From NCBI GenBank assembly GCA_026391675.1, contig JAPLDQ010000015.1, positions 1-64,000 of the forward strand: DNA of 64,000 nt. Direction: 5' to 3'. The translations under genes were made by a program, and so were the position numbers. Position 1 is the stretch's first letter. The number at the start of each line of letters is the position of its first letter. This document shows, piece by piece, positions 52,112 through 61,896 of this stretch. This stretch comes from Bacteroidota bacterium (GTDB lineage Bacteria; Bacteroidota; Bacteroidia; Bacteroidales; JACABE01). The notes under the pieces were generated by a model, which saw nothing but the letters and a program-made list of their open reading frames with translations, searched no databases and had not been told where the DNA came from.

Positions 52112-52894
52112 TTATAAAAAAGATTTAAAAAGTGTTTTAAAATCAAATATCCCAAAAAGTTGAGCGGAAGTTATAAGTATAATGATGATGATTACCCAGC
52201 GAACAAAATTAGCGCCCCAGCTTACGGCAAATTTTGAAGCAATAAAAGCACCAATTATATTACCAATGGCATGAATCAGGCCATATTCATAATTAATCTG
52301 CTTGTTGTAAATAAAGACCAATAAGGTAAAAGGAGCATATAAAAGCACAATAAAAACTTTTAAAGCATTGGCTTTTACCAGATCATAACCGGCATTCAAT
52401 ACCAGTCCTGCTAAAATAAAATACCCAACGCCAACATGAATAAATCCACCATATAAACCAATTAAAAAGAAGATAAAATATTGAAGTACTGAAGTTTTCC
52501 TTTCAATCAGATGTTGTTGTCCCTTGAGCCATTGCTGAGGCTTATAAATAATAAAAAACAACATAACCAACATTATGATGGCCATTGCTTTTTCAAATAT
52601 TTTTTCATCAATATCTACAGCAATCTCAGCTCCGATAATTGAACCAATGGCAGTTGGTATTCCTAACATTAATCCTTTTCGTGTATCCAGTACTTTTTGT
52701 CTTTTAAAACTTGCTGAAGAAGTAAGGGTTTGTAATATTACAGCTATGCGGTTAGTACCATTGGCAACACCGGCAGGCAATCCCAAAAACATAAATAACG
52801 AAATGGAAATAATAGTGCCACCGCCGGCCAGTGTATTGATAAAACCAACCAGTAAACCCGAAACAATTAATGCAGTAACTATTATAAAAGACAT
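52112..52894 (-). CDS. TSUP-family (TauE/SafE) permease
   Basis: 260 residues, about eight membrane helices. The N-terminal GFINTLAGGGTIISISLFMF and the second-half FIHVGVGYFILAGLVL are the paired hallmarks of the TauE/SafE family, proposed to export sulfite, sulfoacetate or other small organic anions. The substrate is unknown; no sulfur-metabolism gene is adjacent. It lies between the PepSY-like gene and the amino-acid permease, all on the minus strand. Confidence 0.9.
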   Translation of the reverse strand: MSFIIVTALIVSGLLVGFINTLAGGGTIISISLFMFLGLPAGVANGTNRIAVILQTLTSSASFKRQKVLDTRKGLMLGIPTAIGSIIGAEIAVDIDEKIFEKAMAIIMLVMLFFIIYKPQQWLKGQQHLIERKTSVLQYFIFFLIGLYGGFIHVGVGYFILAGLVLNAGYDLVKANALKVFIVLLYAPFTLLVFIYNKQINYEYGLIHAIGNIIGAFIASKFAVSWGANFVRWVIIIIILITSAQLFGIFDFKTLFKSFL

Positions 52895-52938
52895 TTAAAT
52901 TAATAATTTATATATTATCTTTATTCCCTTTTTAAAAT

Positions 52939-52987
52939 TCCTAATTCCTAATTCCTAATTCCTATTGCCTAATTCCTATTGCCTAAT
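52939..52987. repeat. CCTAATT/CCTATTG tandem repeat overlapping a gene end
   Basis: Imperfect 7-base units TTCCTAA and TTGCCTA repeat about seven times. The stop codon and last three or four codons (RIRQ) of the permease gene at 52976-54718 fall inside this array. Confidence 0.7.
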
Positions 52988-54718
52988 TCTCAACTTACTA
53001 TGTTTATTTCCATAAGCAAAATATAAAATCAAACCTACCACCAACCATATTATAAAACGCATCCAGTTCGTAATTCCTAATTCAGTCATTAAATAAAGAT
53101 TTGTTAATAATCCCAGTACAGGTATAAGTGAGAAATTCTTAATTAATGCCAGAATACTTACCACTGTTGCAATAATAATATATCCAAGCATTGGAATCTG
53201 GTGCTTAAATATATTCCAGAACCCATTTGTTTTATAATGTGCTCCGTTAAAATTAAAAAAACGGAATACGGCTTCTGAGTTAAAGTAAAACAAAGAAAAT
53301 AAAACAATAAACCATATTATAGGTAGAAAATATCTGCTGTTGACATAAGGAACACGATAGCTTCCCCCCTGCTGCAATGTATTACCACCTTTTTTAGTAT
53401 CCATTATCAGTACACCACCCGATACCAGAACAAAAGCAAATAAGGTTCCAATGCTTGTCAGATCAGTTACTTCGGTCAGGTTTAAGAAAAGTGAAGGGAA
53501 AGCAACGATAATACCTGCTATAATAGTTGCAAAAGCAGGTGTTCTGTATTTCGCATGTAATTTTGAAAAGCGTTTAGGTAACAAACCGTCCCTGCTCATA
53601 CTCATCCATATTCGTGGTTGACCTACCTGAAAAACCAGTAAAACGCTTGCCATAGCAATAATAGCACTTACTGCAATAATTCCTGATAATTTAGTAAGAT
53701 GAAGTTTTTCGAAAGCATAAGCCAGGGGATCACCCACACCTAATTCGCTGTAACTTATCATTCCTGTTAACACCAGACTTATCATTACATACAAAACAGT
53801 TGTAATTGCAAGGGCATATATCATTGCCCGGGGTAAATCTTTTTTTGGATTTTTACATTCTTCGGCAGTGGTAGAAATAGCATCAAATCCTATATAAGCG
53901 AAAAAAACACCGGCAACACCCTTTAGAACGCCACCAACACCGTTTGGTGCAAAAGGTGACCAATTGGCCGGATTTACATAAAAAGCGCCCACACCAATTA
54001 CCAGCATGAGTATTGCTAATTTTAGCAATACCATAATATTACTGGCTACTTTGGTTTCATAAATCCCTTTATAAACCAGATAACTGATAAAAACAACAAT
54101 TGAAAAAGCAGGAATATCAGCAATTAACCGAACGCCAAAAAGCTGAGGCGCATTTTGCCATGCGATATAGGCTTCCTGTATATTTCCGCTTAACTGACTA
54201 ATGGGTAAACCACTCTGAAAGCTCTCCAATGCTTTATGATACCCCCGGGAAGCACTCAGAAAATCAGTACTCATATATTCAGGTATTTTCAAACCAATCC
54301 CCTGCATGAATCCGGTAAAATAATCTGACCATGAAATAGCCACTGCAATGTTTCCTACAGCATATTCCATAATCAAGTCCCAGCCGATAATCCAGGCTAT
54401 TAATTCACCAAAACTAACATAAGCATAGGTATATGCACTTCCGCTAATAGGAATACCTGATGCAAACTGGGCATAGCACATGGCAGAAAACCCACAGGCT
54501 ATGGCAGTAAATATAAAGAGGACAGAAACTGCAGGTCCGCCATTTACAGCAGCAGTTCCAATGGTACTGAAAATACCGGCTCCAATAATAGCAGCAATTC
54601 CCAGTGCTGTTAAATCTCTTACACCCAGACTTCGCTTCATGCCCGAAGATAATTTTTCTTCGATATCAGCATGATGCAGTATCATTGCAATTGTTTTTCG
54701 GCGGAAAAGATTTCTCAA
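52976..54718 (-). CDS. APC-superfamily amino-acid permease
   Basis: 580 residues with 12-14 membrane helices. SLGVRDLTALGIAAIIGAGIFSTIG (helix 1), then GPAVSVLFIFTAIACGFSAM, and FAYIGFDAISTTAEECKNPKKDLPRAM are characteristic of the cationic amino-acid transporter (CAT) branch. The start is a TTG at 54718, supported by the family-like N-terminus LFRRKTI; ATG 54685 is the alternative. A -7 box TATTTTTG is at 54739-54746. The C-terminus ends in intergenic repeat sequence, so it may have been altered by repeat insertion. Confidence 0.9.
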   Translation of the reverse strand: MRNLFRRKTIAMILHHADIEEKLSSGMKRSLGVRDLTALGIAAIIGAGIFSTIGTAAVNGGPAVSVLFIFTAIACGFSAMCYAQFASGIPISGSAYTYAYVSFGELIAWIIGWDLIMEYAVGNIAVAISWSDYFTGFMQGIGLKIPEYMSTDFLSASRGYHKALESFQSGLPISQLSGNIQEAYIAWQNAPQLFGVRLIADIPAFSIVVFISYLVYKGIYETKVASNIMVLLKLAILMLVIGVGAFYVNPANWSPFAPNGVGGVLKGVAGVFFAYIGFDAISTTAEECKNPKKDLPRAMIYALAITTVLYVMISLVLTGMISYSELGVGDPLAYAFEKLHLTKLSGIIAVSAIIAMASVLLVFQVGQPRIWMSMSRDGLLPKRFSKLHAKYRTPAFATIIAGIIVAFPSLFLNLTEVTDLTSIGTLFAFVLVSGGVLIMDTKKGGNTLQQGGSYRVPYVNSRYFLPIIWFIVLFSLFYFNSEAVFRFFNFNGAHYKTNGFWNIFKHQIPMLGYIIIATVVSILALIKNFSLIPVLGLLTNLYLMTELGITNWMRFIIWLVVGLILYFAYGNKHSKLRIRQ

Positions 54719-54738
54719 ATTAAATAGTTTTTTTAAAG

Positions 54739-54746
54739 CAAAAATA
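54739..54746 (-). promoter_or_regulatory. -7 element of the permease gene
   Basis: TATTTTTG on the minus strand, 20 bases before the TTG start at 54718. Confidence 0.5.
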
Positions 54747-54771
54747 GTTTTTTTTAGATAAGTAAAAAAAA

Positions 54772-54806
54772 ACTGCCTTAAATGTTATAAACACATTTAA
54801 GGCAGT
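54772..54806 (-). terminator. Terminator of the 1140-residue T9SS gene
   Basis: A perfect 13-bp stem ACTGCCTTAAATG / CATTTAAGGCAGT with a 9-base loop, 22 bases past the stop and followed by nine Ts on the minus strand. Confidence 0.88.
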
Positions 54807-54828
54807 CAATTGAAAATCAGAAAAATTA

Positions 54829-57800
54829 TTATTGAATGATAAGTTTTTCAGTAATGGTTTTGCCATTAGATTTATTAAGCATATTTACAAAATAAATTCC
54901 TTTGCCAAATCCTGATAAATCAATGTTAATAAACTGCTGCATGCTTTCTTGCTTTAATAATAAACTACCTACCAAAGAATAAATTTTTATTTCAGCATCC
55001 ATTGGTCTTTCCATGGTAATTGTAATTTTTCCGTTTGCCGGATTTGGATAAATTCTGAAAGCATTCATATTGTTTTCATTTATACCGGTAGCATTAACCA
55101 AATCATTACTATCACGTGGAATAAGCACATAACCTGATAAATAAGGAGAAGTAGCATCAATCTGACTAACAATTCCTGTCAGGTTAAACGGATAGGTTGG
55201 TGCAGCTTTTGACTGTAAGTTACAATTTGTATATAATCTCAGCGTAATGGTATCAATACCTCTTAAGGCAAGCACATTAACAGTTGTAGTACCGGCTGAA
55301 GTTGGCCAGCCACTCAGATAAGTTAAAGCTGTCATTTTTACAAATTGCGATTCGTTTGATTCGCTCATTGCTGTGATGGTAAGTGGATTATGTAAAGGAC
55401 GGGCCTGAGAAATCAATACTATTGAATCAGGAACAATTTCAGTTAAACCACTAACCTGAGCAATTTTACCTATAACACGGATTGAATCACCTTCAGTTGG
55501 AGTATAGGTTAAACTGGTGTTTCTATAAACATTTATACCAGCAGTAGGATCCAAAATATAAAAATTATACCCGGTTGAAACAGTATATTGTTTAAAATTA
55601 ATACCATGTACTACACCCAACAATTTGCAGTTAACATTTATAGAGTCAGCTACACCGGTTGTTGCATTAATGGTTCTAACCTGAGCAATGTTATATACTA
55701 CAGGTAATTTCTTTGTTGTAAATGCAATTTCATTACCGTAGCCAATACCAACAGCATTAATAGCATAAGCTTTTACATAATAATTGGTATTATCAGTTAA
55801 TGTTGTTACTGAAGCAGTATAACTTCCGGTACTGCCTGAAACAGTATTCATAGAATCAGCTATTGTAGGATTGGTAGTTTTTTTCCAGCAGAAACCTCTT
55901 GATAAAATCGTATCACCACCATCACTGATAACTGTACCGGATAAAGTTGCATTTGTATATCCGATAACAGTTGGAGTATTTGTTGTAACAGCAGGAACTA
56001 CTGGATTTGCAGTTGTTGTGAATACAGAATCAGCACCATAATATATTGGTCCTAATGAACTAACAAAATATGCTCTGTAATGATAAGTTGTACTTAAATT
56101 CAGATTTGTAAGATTAACAGTATAAGCACCGGTAGTAACGGTTGAAGTCCTGATTGAATCTAAAGTAGTAGGATTCGCGGTAGTTCTATAACAAACACCT
56201 CTGGATGTGATGGTATAACCTCCATCTGAAGTTATGTTTCCAGCACAGGTAGCTGTATGCTGTGCAATATTGGTTGTACTACCGGTAATAATCACAGGGG
56301 TTGTATAATTCAAAATCAAATCAGTAGTATTTCTGGGTAATACCTGATAACCGGTAGTGTAAGGAGATGTGGTACATACCTGACTAACTATACCTTTGAT
56401 TGAGAAACTTACTGTTGGAGCAGGTGTTCCCTGTAAATTACAGTTTGAATAAATTCTAAGCACCACTGTATCTGTACCATTTTTAACGGTATAAACAGTT
56501 TTAGTTGAACCAGCTGTAGTAGGCCATCCGCTCAGGTAAGTCAAATTATCAATTTTTACTAATTTGGATTCCAGGGTATCATTATTCGGTAAATTAACAG
56601 TAATAGGATTAAACAAAGCATTTCCACTTGAAAGCAATACCAATGAATCTGGTAAAAGCTCAATTAAGCCGTTAACCTGAGCTGTTTTACCAATTATCCT
56701 GAGTTTATCACCTTCTGTCGGTGTATAACTTAAAGTTGATGTTTTATATACATTTATACCTGCAGTTGAATCAACAATAAAGAATGAATAGCCGGATGTA
56801 GCATAATTCAATCCGTGTACAACACCGGAAAGTTTACAATTTACATTCAATGAATCTGCAACTCCCAAGCTGTTTACCGTTCTAACCTGTCCTATTTTAT
56901 AGGAAGGAATAATCATTTTAGTTGAAAAGCTTAATTCACTACCGTATGCAGTTCCAACACTGTTTATAGCAAATGCCCTGGTATAATAAGTTGTATTAGG
57001 TGTTAAATTTATAAGATTACATACATAAGCACCTGTAGTACCAGTTGAATATTTTACAGAATCTAAAGTAGTAGCTCCTGCAGTCAACTTCCAGCAAACA
57101 CCTCTTGAAGTTATTGCAGAACCGCCATCGTTGATAACTTTGGCTGCAACACTTGCCAGATTTGTACCGATTAAATAAACAGAATCAGTAGTAACTGAAG
57201 CTAACATAGCACTGGCAGCAGTTGTAAATGTTGAATCGGCACCATAGGCAACACCCATGGTATTTCTGGCATAAGCTCTGTAGTGGTAAGTAGTTCCGAT
57301 AGATAATCCACTTAACGGATTACTGAATGCACCTATATTTGCTACATCTGTAGTGTGGGTTGCACTTGTATCAGGATTTAAAGATGTACTGTAACAAATC
57401 CCCCTTGAAATCATAGTCAGACCACCATTTGAAGTAACATTTCCGCTACATATGGCTGAATTGGTAGAAATACTGGCAACCCCGACAGTAGTAACCTGAG
57501 GGATGGCTAAATAGCCAACTGCCAGATTCCATGAATTAGCCACTCTTATTTCGTCAACATTTACATAAGTTGTGTTTGCTGTAGTTCCTTGTCGTAATGC
57601 TATTGAATAAGCTGAATCCAAATCAGCATTAGCCAGATCAGTTGAAGATATTCTGACTGTTGGACTTCCTTCATTTCCAATTACAGGATTAATAAATAAC
57701 GATATACTATCATTGGTTAATGTACCAGTCATAAAAGTATATTTTAAAACCAATAAAAAGGTAGAATCAATGGAATAAGACAAAGTAGAATATGTAGCAC

Positions 57801-58251
57801 CTGAACTCCCTTTTTGAACACCAAAATAAATTTGAGTAGCATCTGTTGTACTTTTTTTAACGTAAATACGTCCTGGAAAAGTAGTTGCTGTTTTTAAATA
57901 ATGCATAAAGTAATCTCCTGTGGTGGTTGTAGAATCAACTTTTACCAAGGCAGCTAAATAAACGCTTCCGGATGTTTGTCCGGGAAATGTTTTATTAATA
58001 TCATTACCGGTATTTTTGATATATGCACTGTTACCTGCAGATGCCGGATACTGAGTATAGGTTAAATTTCCACTTTTTACTAAAATCGTATTTGGAGTTG
58101 TACCGGTACTATGTACAACCCACCCATGAGCGATAAGGGAATCACCAACAGGATAATTAAATTGTTCGTTCAACAGCAATGTTTGAGCCTGCAGTGAAAA
58201 CAGCAGCATGCATACTATTGAAATAAAAAAAGAAAGTGTAATTTTTTTCAT
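54829..58251 (-). CDS. Large T9SS-secreted multidomain protein (duplicated Fn3-Fn3-OB module)
   Basis: 1140 residues. Signal peptide (cleavage after LQAQ, residue 23), then a ConA-lectin-like domain (about 24-245). Two similar modules follow, 250-645 and 652-1055: each has two Fn3-like repeats (TSNGG..ISRGICY, INDGG..TSRGVCW; TSDGG..TSRGVCY, ISDGG..LSRGFCW) and one OB-like domain (QVRT..ADSLNVNCKLSGVVHG; QVRT..ADSINVNCKLLGVVHG). The last 75 residues are a type-A Por sorting domain (FRIYPNPANGKITI). It should be exported to the cell surface. Binding or enzymatic role unknown; the OB domains resemble those found next to secreted nucleases, but no nuclease domain is present. Confidence 0.88.
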   Translation of the reverse strand: MKKITLSFFISIVCMLLFSLQAQTLLLNEQFNYPVGDSLIAHGWVVHSTGTTPNTILVKSGNLTYTQYPASAGNSAYIKNTGNDINKTFPGQTSGSVYLAALVKVDSTTTTGDYFMHYLKTATTFPGRIYVKKSTTDATQIYFGVQKGSSGATYSTLSYSIDSTFLLVLKYTFMTGTLTNDSISLFINPVIGNEGSPTVRISSTDLANADLDSAYSIALRQGTTANTTYVNVDEIRVANSWNLAVGYLAIPQVTTVGVASISTNSAICSGNVTSNGGLTMISRGICYSTSLNPDTSATHTTDVANIGAFSNPLSGLSIGTTYHYRAYARNTMGVAYGADSTFTTAASAMLASVTTDSVYLIGTNLASVAAKVINDGGSAITSRGVCWKLTAGATTLDSVKYSTGTTGAYVCNLINLTPNTTYYTRAFAINSVGTAYGSELSFSTKMIIPSYKIGQVRTVNSLGVADSLNVNCKLSGVVHGLNYATSGYSFFIVDSTAGINVYKTSTLSYTPTEGDKLRIIGKTAQVNGLIELLPDSLVLLSSGNALFNPITVNLPNNDTLESKLVKIDNLTYLSGWPTTAGSTKTVYTVKNGTDTVVLRIYSNCNLQGTPAPTVSFSIKGIVSQVCTTSPYTTGYQVLPRNTTDLILNYTTPVIITGSTTNIAQHTATCAGNITSDGGYTITSRGVCYRTTANPTTLDSIRTSTVTTGAYTVNLTNLNLSTTYHYRAYFVSSLGPIYYGADSVFTTTANPVVPAVTTNTPTVIGYTNATLSGTVISDGGDTILSRGFCWKKTTNPTIADSMNTVSGSTGSYTASVTTLTDNTNYYVKAYAINAVGIGYGNEIAFTTKKLPVVYNIAQVRTINATTGVADSINVNCKLLGVVHGINFKQYTVSTGYNFYILDPTAGINVYRNTSLTYTPTEGDSIRVIGKIAQVSGLTEIVPDSIVLISQARPLHNPLTITAMSESNESQFVKMTALTYLSGWPTSAGTTTVNVLALRGIDTITLRLYTNCNLQSKAAPTYPFNLTGIVSQIDATSPYLSGYVLIPRDSNDLVNATGINENNMNAFRIYPNPANGKITITMERPMDAEIKIYSLVGSLLLKQESMQQFINIDLSGFGKGIYFVNMLNKSNGKTITEKLIIQ

Positions 58252-58405
58252 AAATTTATTGTTTTTTTGTTTATAATTTTAATTATAAGTAACCAACAAA
58301 TATCTGAATATATTTCACATAAACAATACATTAAAATGTTAAAATTTGCAAAAATATGGAAATTTTAAATTAATGCTAATGATTCCATCATCAAGAAATT
58401 TAATG

Positions 58406-58413
58406 TAATTTTG
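58406..58413 (+). promoter_or_regulatory. -7 element of the YwqK/TonB-C gene
   Basis: TAATTTTG, 22 bases before ATG 58436. Confidence 0.5.
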
Positions 58414-58435
58414 TTACATATAAAAATCATATAAA

Positions 58436-59122
58436 ATGAGAATTCTATTATTAATAGTATTTAGCTTAATCATCAGTTATTCTGCATATTCCCAGGAAGA
58501 CAAAGCAGATATAAATGATGAATACTGGAGTTTTGGAACAAGAGATGTTGCAGAATTTAATAATCCGGACATGCTGAGTGAAAACATTCAGTACCGGGTA
58601 AAAATTACTTACTTACCTATTGAAGCAAAAATTGATGGAAGAGGTAAATATGTCAATGATAAGAAAGACAGCATCTGGAATGGCTTTTATAATAATGGGA
58701 AACCTTATTTTACCGAATGGTATAACAAAGGGAAACTTAAAAATGGTATGAGTTATGATGCTTCAGGGAAAACATATATTTACAAAAAAGAAATACAATT
58801 TGCCAAACCTATAATAGGATGGGATGATTTTATATTTTTTGCTCAGCGGTATTGGATGAAAGTTGCCGACTTTATTGAGGCTAAATATCCCGATAATTAT
58901 CAATTTCTGAAAAACAAAGAAATTGCCGTTAGTTTTGAAATCATTGTAAAAGAAAATGGAACTATCGATATAGGCGAAATTGCAAACGGCAGAAATTATG
59001 GATTTGATAAGGCAGCAGCCCGAAAAATGCTGTCAGTATATAATGGGAAATGGATGGCTGCACTTTTAAAAGGGCAAGCTGTAGAATCAAAAGTAAAATA
59101 TACTGTCTTTGTTAAGTTTTAA
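58436..59122 (+). CDS. Secreted protein with MORN/YwqK-like and TonB C-terminal-like domains
   Basis: 228 residues. Signal peptide (cleavage after AYSQ, residue 20). Residues ~60-115 have GRGKYVNDKKDSIWNGFYNN and GKPYFTEWYNKGKL, similar to YwqK/MORN-type repeats. The C-terminal ~75 residues (EIAVSFEIIVKENGTID, NYGFDKAAARKMLS, GKWMAALLKGQAVESKVKY, TVFVKF) match the TonB C-terminal fold. It has no transmembrane anchor beyond the signal peptide, so it is not a normal TonB. It is 26 bases upstream of cdaA on the same strand. Confidence 0.75.
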   Translation: MRILLLIVFSLIISYSAYSQEDKADINDEYWSFGTRDVAEFNNPDMLSENIQYRVKITYLPIEAKIDGRGKYVNDKKDSIWNGFYNNGKPYFTEWYNKGKLKNGMSYDASGKTYIYKKEIQFAKPIIGWDDFIFFAQRYWMKVADFIEAKYPDNYQFLKNKEIAVSFEIIVKENGTIDIGEIANGRNYGFDKAAARKMLSVYNGKWMAALLKGQAVESKVKYTVFVKF

Positions 59123-59148
59123 CCGAATAATACCAAAAAACTGTTTTT

Positions 59149-59949
59149 ATGCTTACCTTATTTATTGAACAATTACCTCATTTAAGAATTCTCGATATTA
59201 TTGATATTGTTTTGGTTGCCTATCTTTTTTATGAACTTTATAAACTCATAAAAGGTACTGCTGCTATCAATATTTTCATAGGAATTATTTCCATTTACCT
59301 GATGTGGAAATTGGTAAGAATACTGGAAATGGAATTACTTACTGAAATTTTGGGCCAGTTTATCAGTGTAGGTGTTATCGCACTCATCGTTGTATTTCAG
59401 CCGGAAATCCGTCGTTTTTTACTTTTATTGGGTACTCCCGGATTTATCAGTAAAAAATCAAAACGATTTCTATTCTGGCGTATTTATATGGGAAATGAAA
59501 GCAGTTTAAATATTGACCCGATAATACAGGCCTGTCAGAAAATGTCGCAATCTAAAACCGGAGCTTTACTGGTAATTGCCAATAAAAATGAATTACAGAC
59601 ATTTGTGAATACAGGTGATCTAATTGAAGCCAATATTTCTATGCAATTATTGGAAAATATTTTCTTTAAGAACAGCCCTTTGCATGATGGTGCTGTTATT
59701 ATAGTTAATAATCGTATCAGAGCTGCTAGGTGTATCTTACCTGTTTCAGGAAACAGAAATATTTCCCATGACTTAGGATTACGGCATCGTTCAGCAATGG
59801 GCATAACTGAACAGTCAGATGCAATAGCCATTGTTGTTTCCGAGCAATCCGGGAAAATTTCGTATTGTAAAAAGGGAGAACTTACATTAGATATCCAACC
59901 TTCCCAGTTAAAAGACTTTCTGGATGAAGAGTTTAATGTAATCAGCTAA
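59149..59949 (+). CDS. cdaA: Diadenylate cyclase CdaA
   Basis: 266 residues. Three membrane helices (about 14-34, 38-56, 68-86) precede the DisA_N/DAC domain with DGA (180-182, PLHDGAVI) and RHR (212-214, GLRHRSAMG), the two motifs needed to make c-di-AMP from two ATP. c-di-AMP controls potassium uptake, osmolyte balance and cell-wall stress in other phyla. The regulator CdaR (ybbR) is not adjacent; a YbbR-like gene is at 43311. Confidence 0.95.
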   Translation: MLTLFIEQLPHLRILDIIDIVLVAYLFYELYKLIKGTAAINIFIGIISIYLMWKLVRILEMELLTEILGQFISVGVIALIVVFQPEIRRFLLLLGTPGFISKKSKRFLFWRIYMGNESSLNIDPIIQACQKMSQSKTGALLVIANKNELQTFVNTGDLIEANISMQLLENIFFKNSPLHDGAVIIVNNRIRAARCILPVSGNRNISHDLGLRHRSAMGITEQSDAIAIVVSEQSGKISYCKKGELTLDIQPSQLKDFLDEEFNVIS

Positions 59950-59956
59950 AAAATAA

Positions 59957-61894
59957 CTAGTTGATTAATGTTACTGTTCCTATTTTTTCAAATGGGTCTT
60001 CGTAACCATTATCTATCTTTAAGTAATAAATATAAGCTCCTGCCTGAACATATTCACCGTTGAACCTTCCATCCCAACCCTGATTGATATCAGTGGTTTC
60101 AAATAAAAGTTGTCCCCATCGGTTATAAATAGCAAAGTAATATGATTTTGTAATTACAATTTCTCCTATAGGTTTAAAAACAGAATTATATCCTAAGGGA
60201 GTAAATGAATTTGGTACATAAATAACATTGCAATTTCTTACATTTTGCTGAATGCTTAAATTCTCTGAACAGATGGTATTGTTCAGACTATTTGCAACAG
60301 TAACAGTATATATAGATGTTAATAAAGGTCTTACTGAAATTGTAGGTGAAATATCTCCTGTGCTCCATGTATAGGAAGAACCTCCTGTGGCAGTAATTGT
60401 TGTATAAGCACCTTTACAAATGGTATCTTTTTCAAGCGAAATAGTTGGTATAGGTAGCGGTGCAGTATAAACGGTAACAGAAGCTGAATCAAAACAATTA
60501 TTTATATCCGTTACACCCACAGTATAAATAAAAGATGTATAAGTCGGACTTACTGTTATTGCAGATGTTGTATCATTTGTGGGTGTCCATAAATATTTTA
60601 TTCCACCGCCAGCAGTTAACGTTGCCGATCCACCCAAACAAATGGTTGTATCCTGTGATAAGATTATACTAGGTAAAGGATTTATGCTTACATGTGAAGT
60701 TGCTGTATTTAAACAATTATAAACATCTCTGCCAACAACAACATAATTCGTATCATGAGGCGGACTTACAGAAATTGTGTTTGCTGTTATTCCATTTCCC
60801 CATAAATATGATAATGCTCCGCTTGCAGTTATTGTAGCAGTATCATATATACAAATTGTTGGATTATTAACAGTTACAACAGGTAAAGGTCTTACAGCAA
60901 TGGTTGCTGTGGTTGTATCCTTACAGCCCAATGCAGTCCCGATAACAGTGTAATTTATATTGGCAGCTGGCTTTATTTTTATAGAATCTGCTGTTGACCC
61001 ACCGGGAGACCATTTATAAGTAGTTGCTCCGGTGGCCTTTAACACGGCTGAATCTCCCAAACAGACGGTATCGTTAGCTACTATTACATTAGGTTTTGGT
61101 TTAACTACCACCGGAATTGATATTTCAGGGCTGATTTCGTTACAAGCAGTAATAAGTAAATAATAGGTACCCGATTGAGATGGTGTAGCATTTGGTATTT
61201 TTGGGTTCTGAACAAAAGATTGCCAGTTATTCGGCCCTGACCAGTAATAACTTGCTCCGTTTACTGTACCTGCAGTTAATTTCAATGTATCACCTTCGCA
61301 AACCGGTCCATTACTTGAAATCTGCGGTGGCATAACAAGACCACTGGTACTTCCTGAACCGGGTTGTCCGGCATTGGTTTGGGAGAAGATTATATTCTGA
61401 ACCTGATTGGAGAAATTTGTTATTATCAATATATAATACTGTCCGGCAACTGCATTTGGGATATAACACCATTCCTGATAACTGGGGTCATAGCTGCAGT
61501 CTATCATATTGGGAACAGGATAACCACCTCCGGGGCCTGGTGCATGATGGTTAGGTGTTGGGGTTCCGGCTGTTAATAATGCCGTACAGGGTGTTGTTGG
61601 TGATGTAAAAGGTCCCCAGCAGGCAAAATCAATATCATAATTACCCGATCCATGCATTTCTATTTCAATATTACCACCTGTACATACTTTTAAGAAATAC
61701 CATGCAGGATTTGGTTTTGTGCCCAAACAACCATAATTAGGTCCCGGTTCACCGGCAGTTGCATTAACACCGGCAGGAAAATTATATGTTGTGCCTGTTG
61801 TAAATGGTAATGCAGTATTACATAAGTTCTGAGCAATCGTATTTACACTAAAACCAATTAACAGAACAAGAAAGATTATTCCAATTTTTTTCAT
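59957..61894 (-). CDS. T9SS type-B secreted protein with Ig-like repeats
   Basis: 645 residues. Signal peptide MKKIGIIFLVLLIGFSVNTI, then a beta-sandwich (about 25-180) and repeated Ig/PKD-like units of about 80 residues (VCLGDSAVLKATGATTYKWS, ICIYDTATITASGALSYLWG, ICLGGSATLTAGGGIKYLWT, ICKGAYTTITATGGSSYTWS). The C-terminal ~85 residues are a CHU_C (gliding-motility-associated) sorting domain: VIYVPNSFTPLGYNSVFKPI, YNRWGQLLFET, GWDGRFNG, AGAYIYYLKI. It is expected to be exported by the type IX system, likely as an adhesin-type surface protein. It directly follows 61897-62310 on the same strand. Confidence 0.87.
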   Translation of the reverse strand: MKKIGIIFLVLLIGFSVNTIAQNLCNTALPFTTGTTYNFPAGVNATAGEPGPNYGCLGTKPNPAWYFLKVCTGGNIEIEMHGSGNYDIDFACWGPFTSPTTPCTALLTAGTPTPNHHAPGPGGGYPVPNMIDCSYDPSYQEWCYIPNAVAGQYYILIITNFSNQVQNIIFSQTNAGQPGSGSTSGLVMPPQISSNGPVCEGDTLKLTAGTVNGASYYWSGPNNWQSFVQNPKIPNATPSQSGTYYLLITACNEISPEISIPVVVKPKPNVIVANDTVCLGDSAVLKATGATTYKWSPGGSTADSIKIKPAANINYTVIGTALGCKDTTTATIAVRPLPVVTVNNPTICIYDTATITASGALSYLWGNGITANTISVSPPHDTNYVVVGRDVYNCLNTATSHVSINPLPSIILSQDTTICLGGSATLTAGGGIKYLWTPTNDTTSAITVSPTYTSFIYTVGVTDINNCFDSASVTVYTAPLPIPTISLEKDTICKGAYTTITATGGSSYTWSTGDISPTISVRPLLTSIYTVTVANSLNNTICSENLSIQQNVRNCNVIYVPNSFTPLGYNSVFKPIGEIVITKSYYFAIYNRWGQLLFETTDINQGWDGRFNGEYVQAGAYIYYLKIDNGYEDPFEKIGTVTLIN

Positions 61895-61896
61895 TC

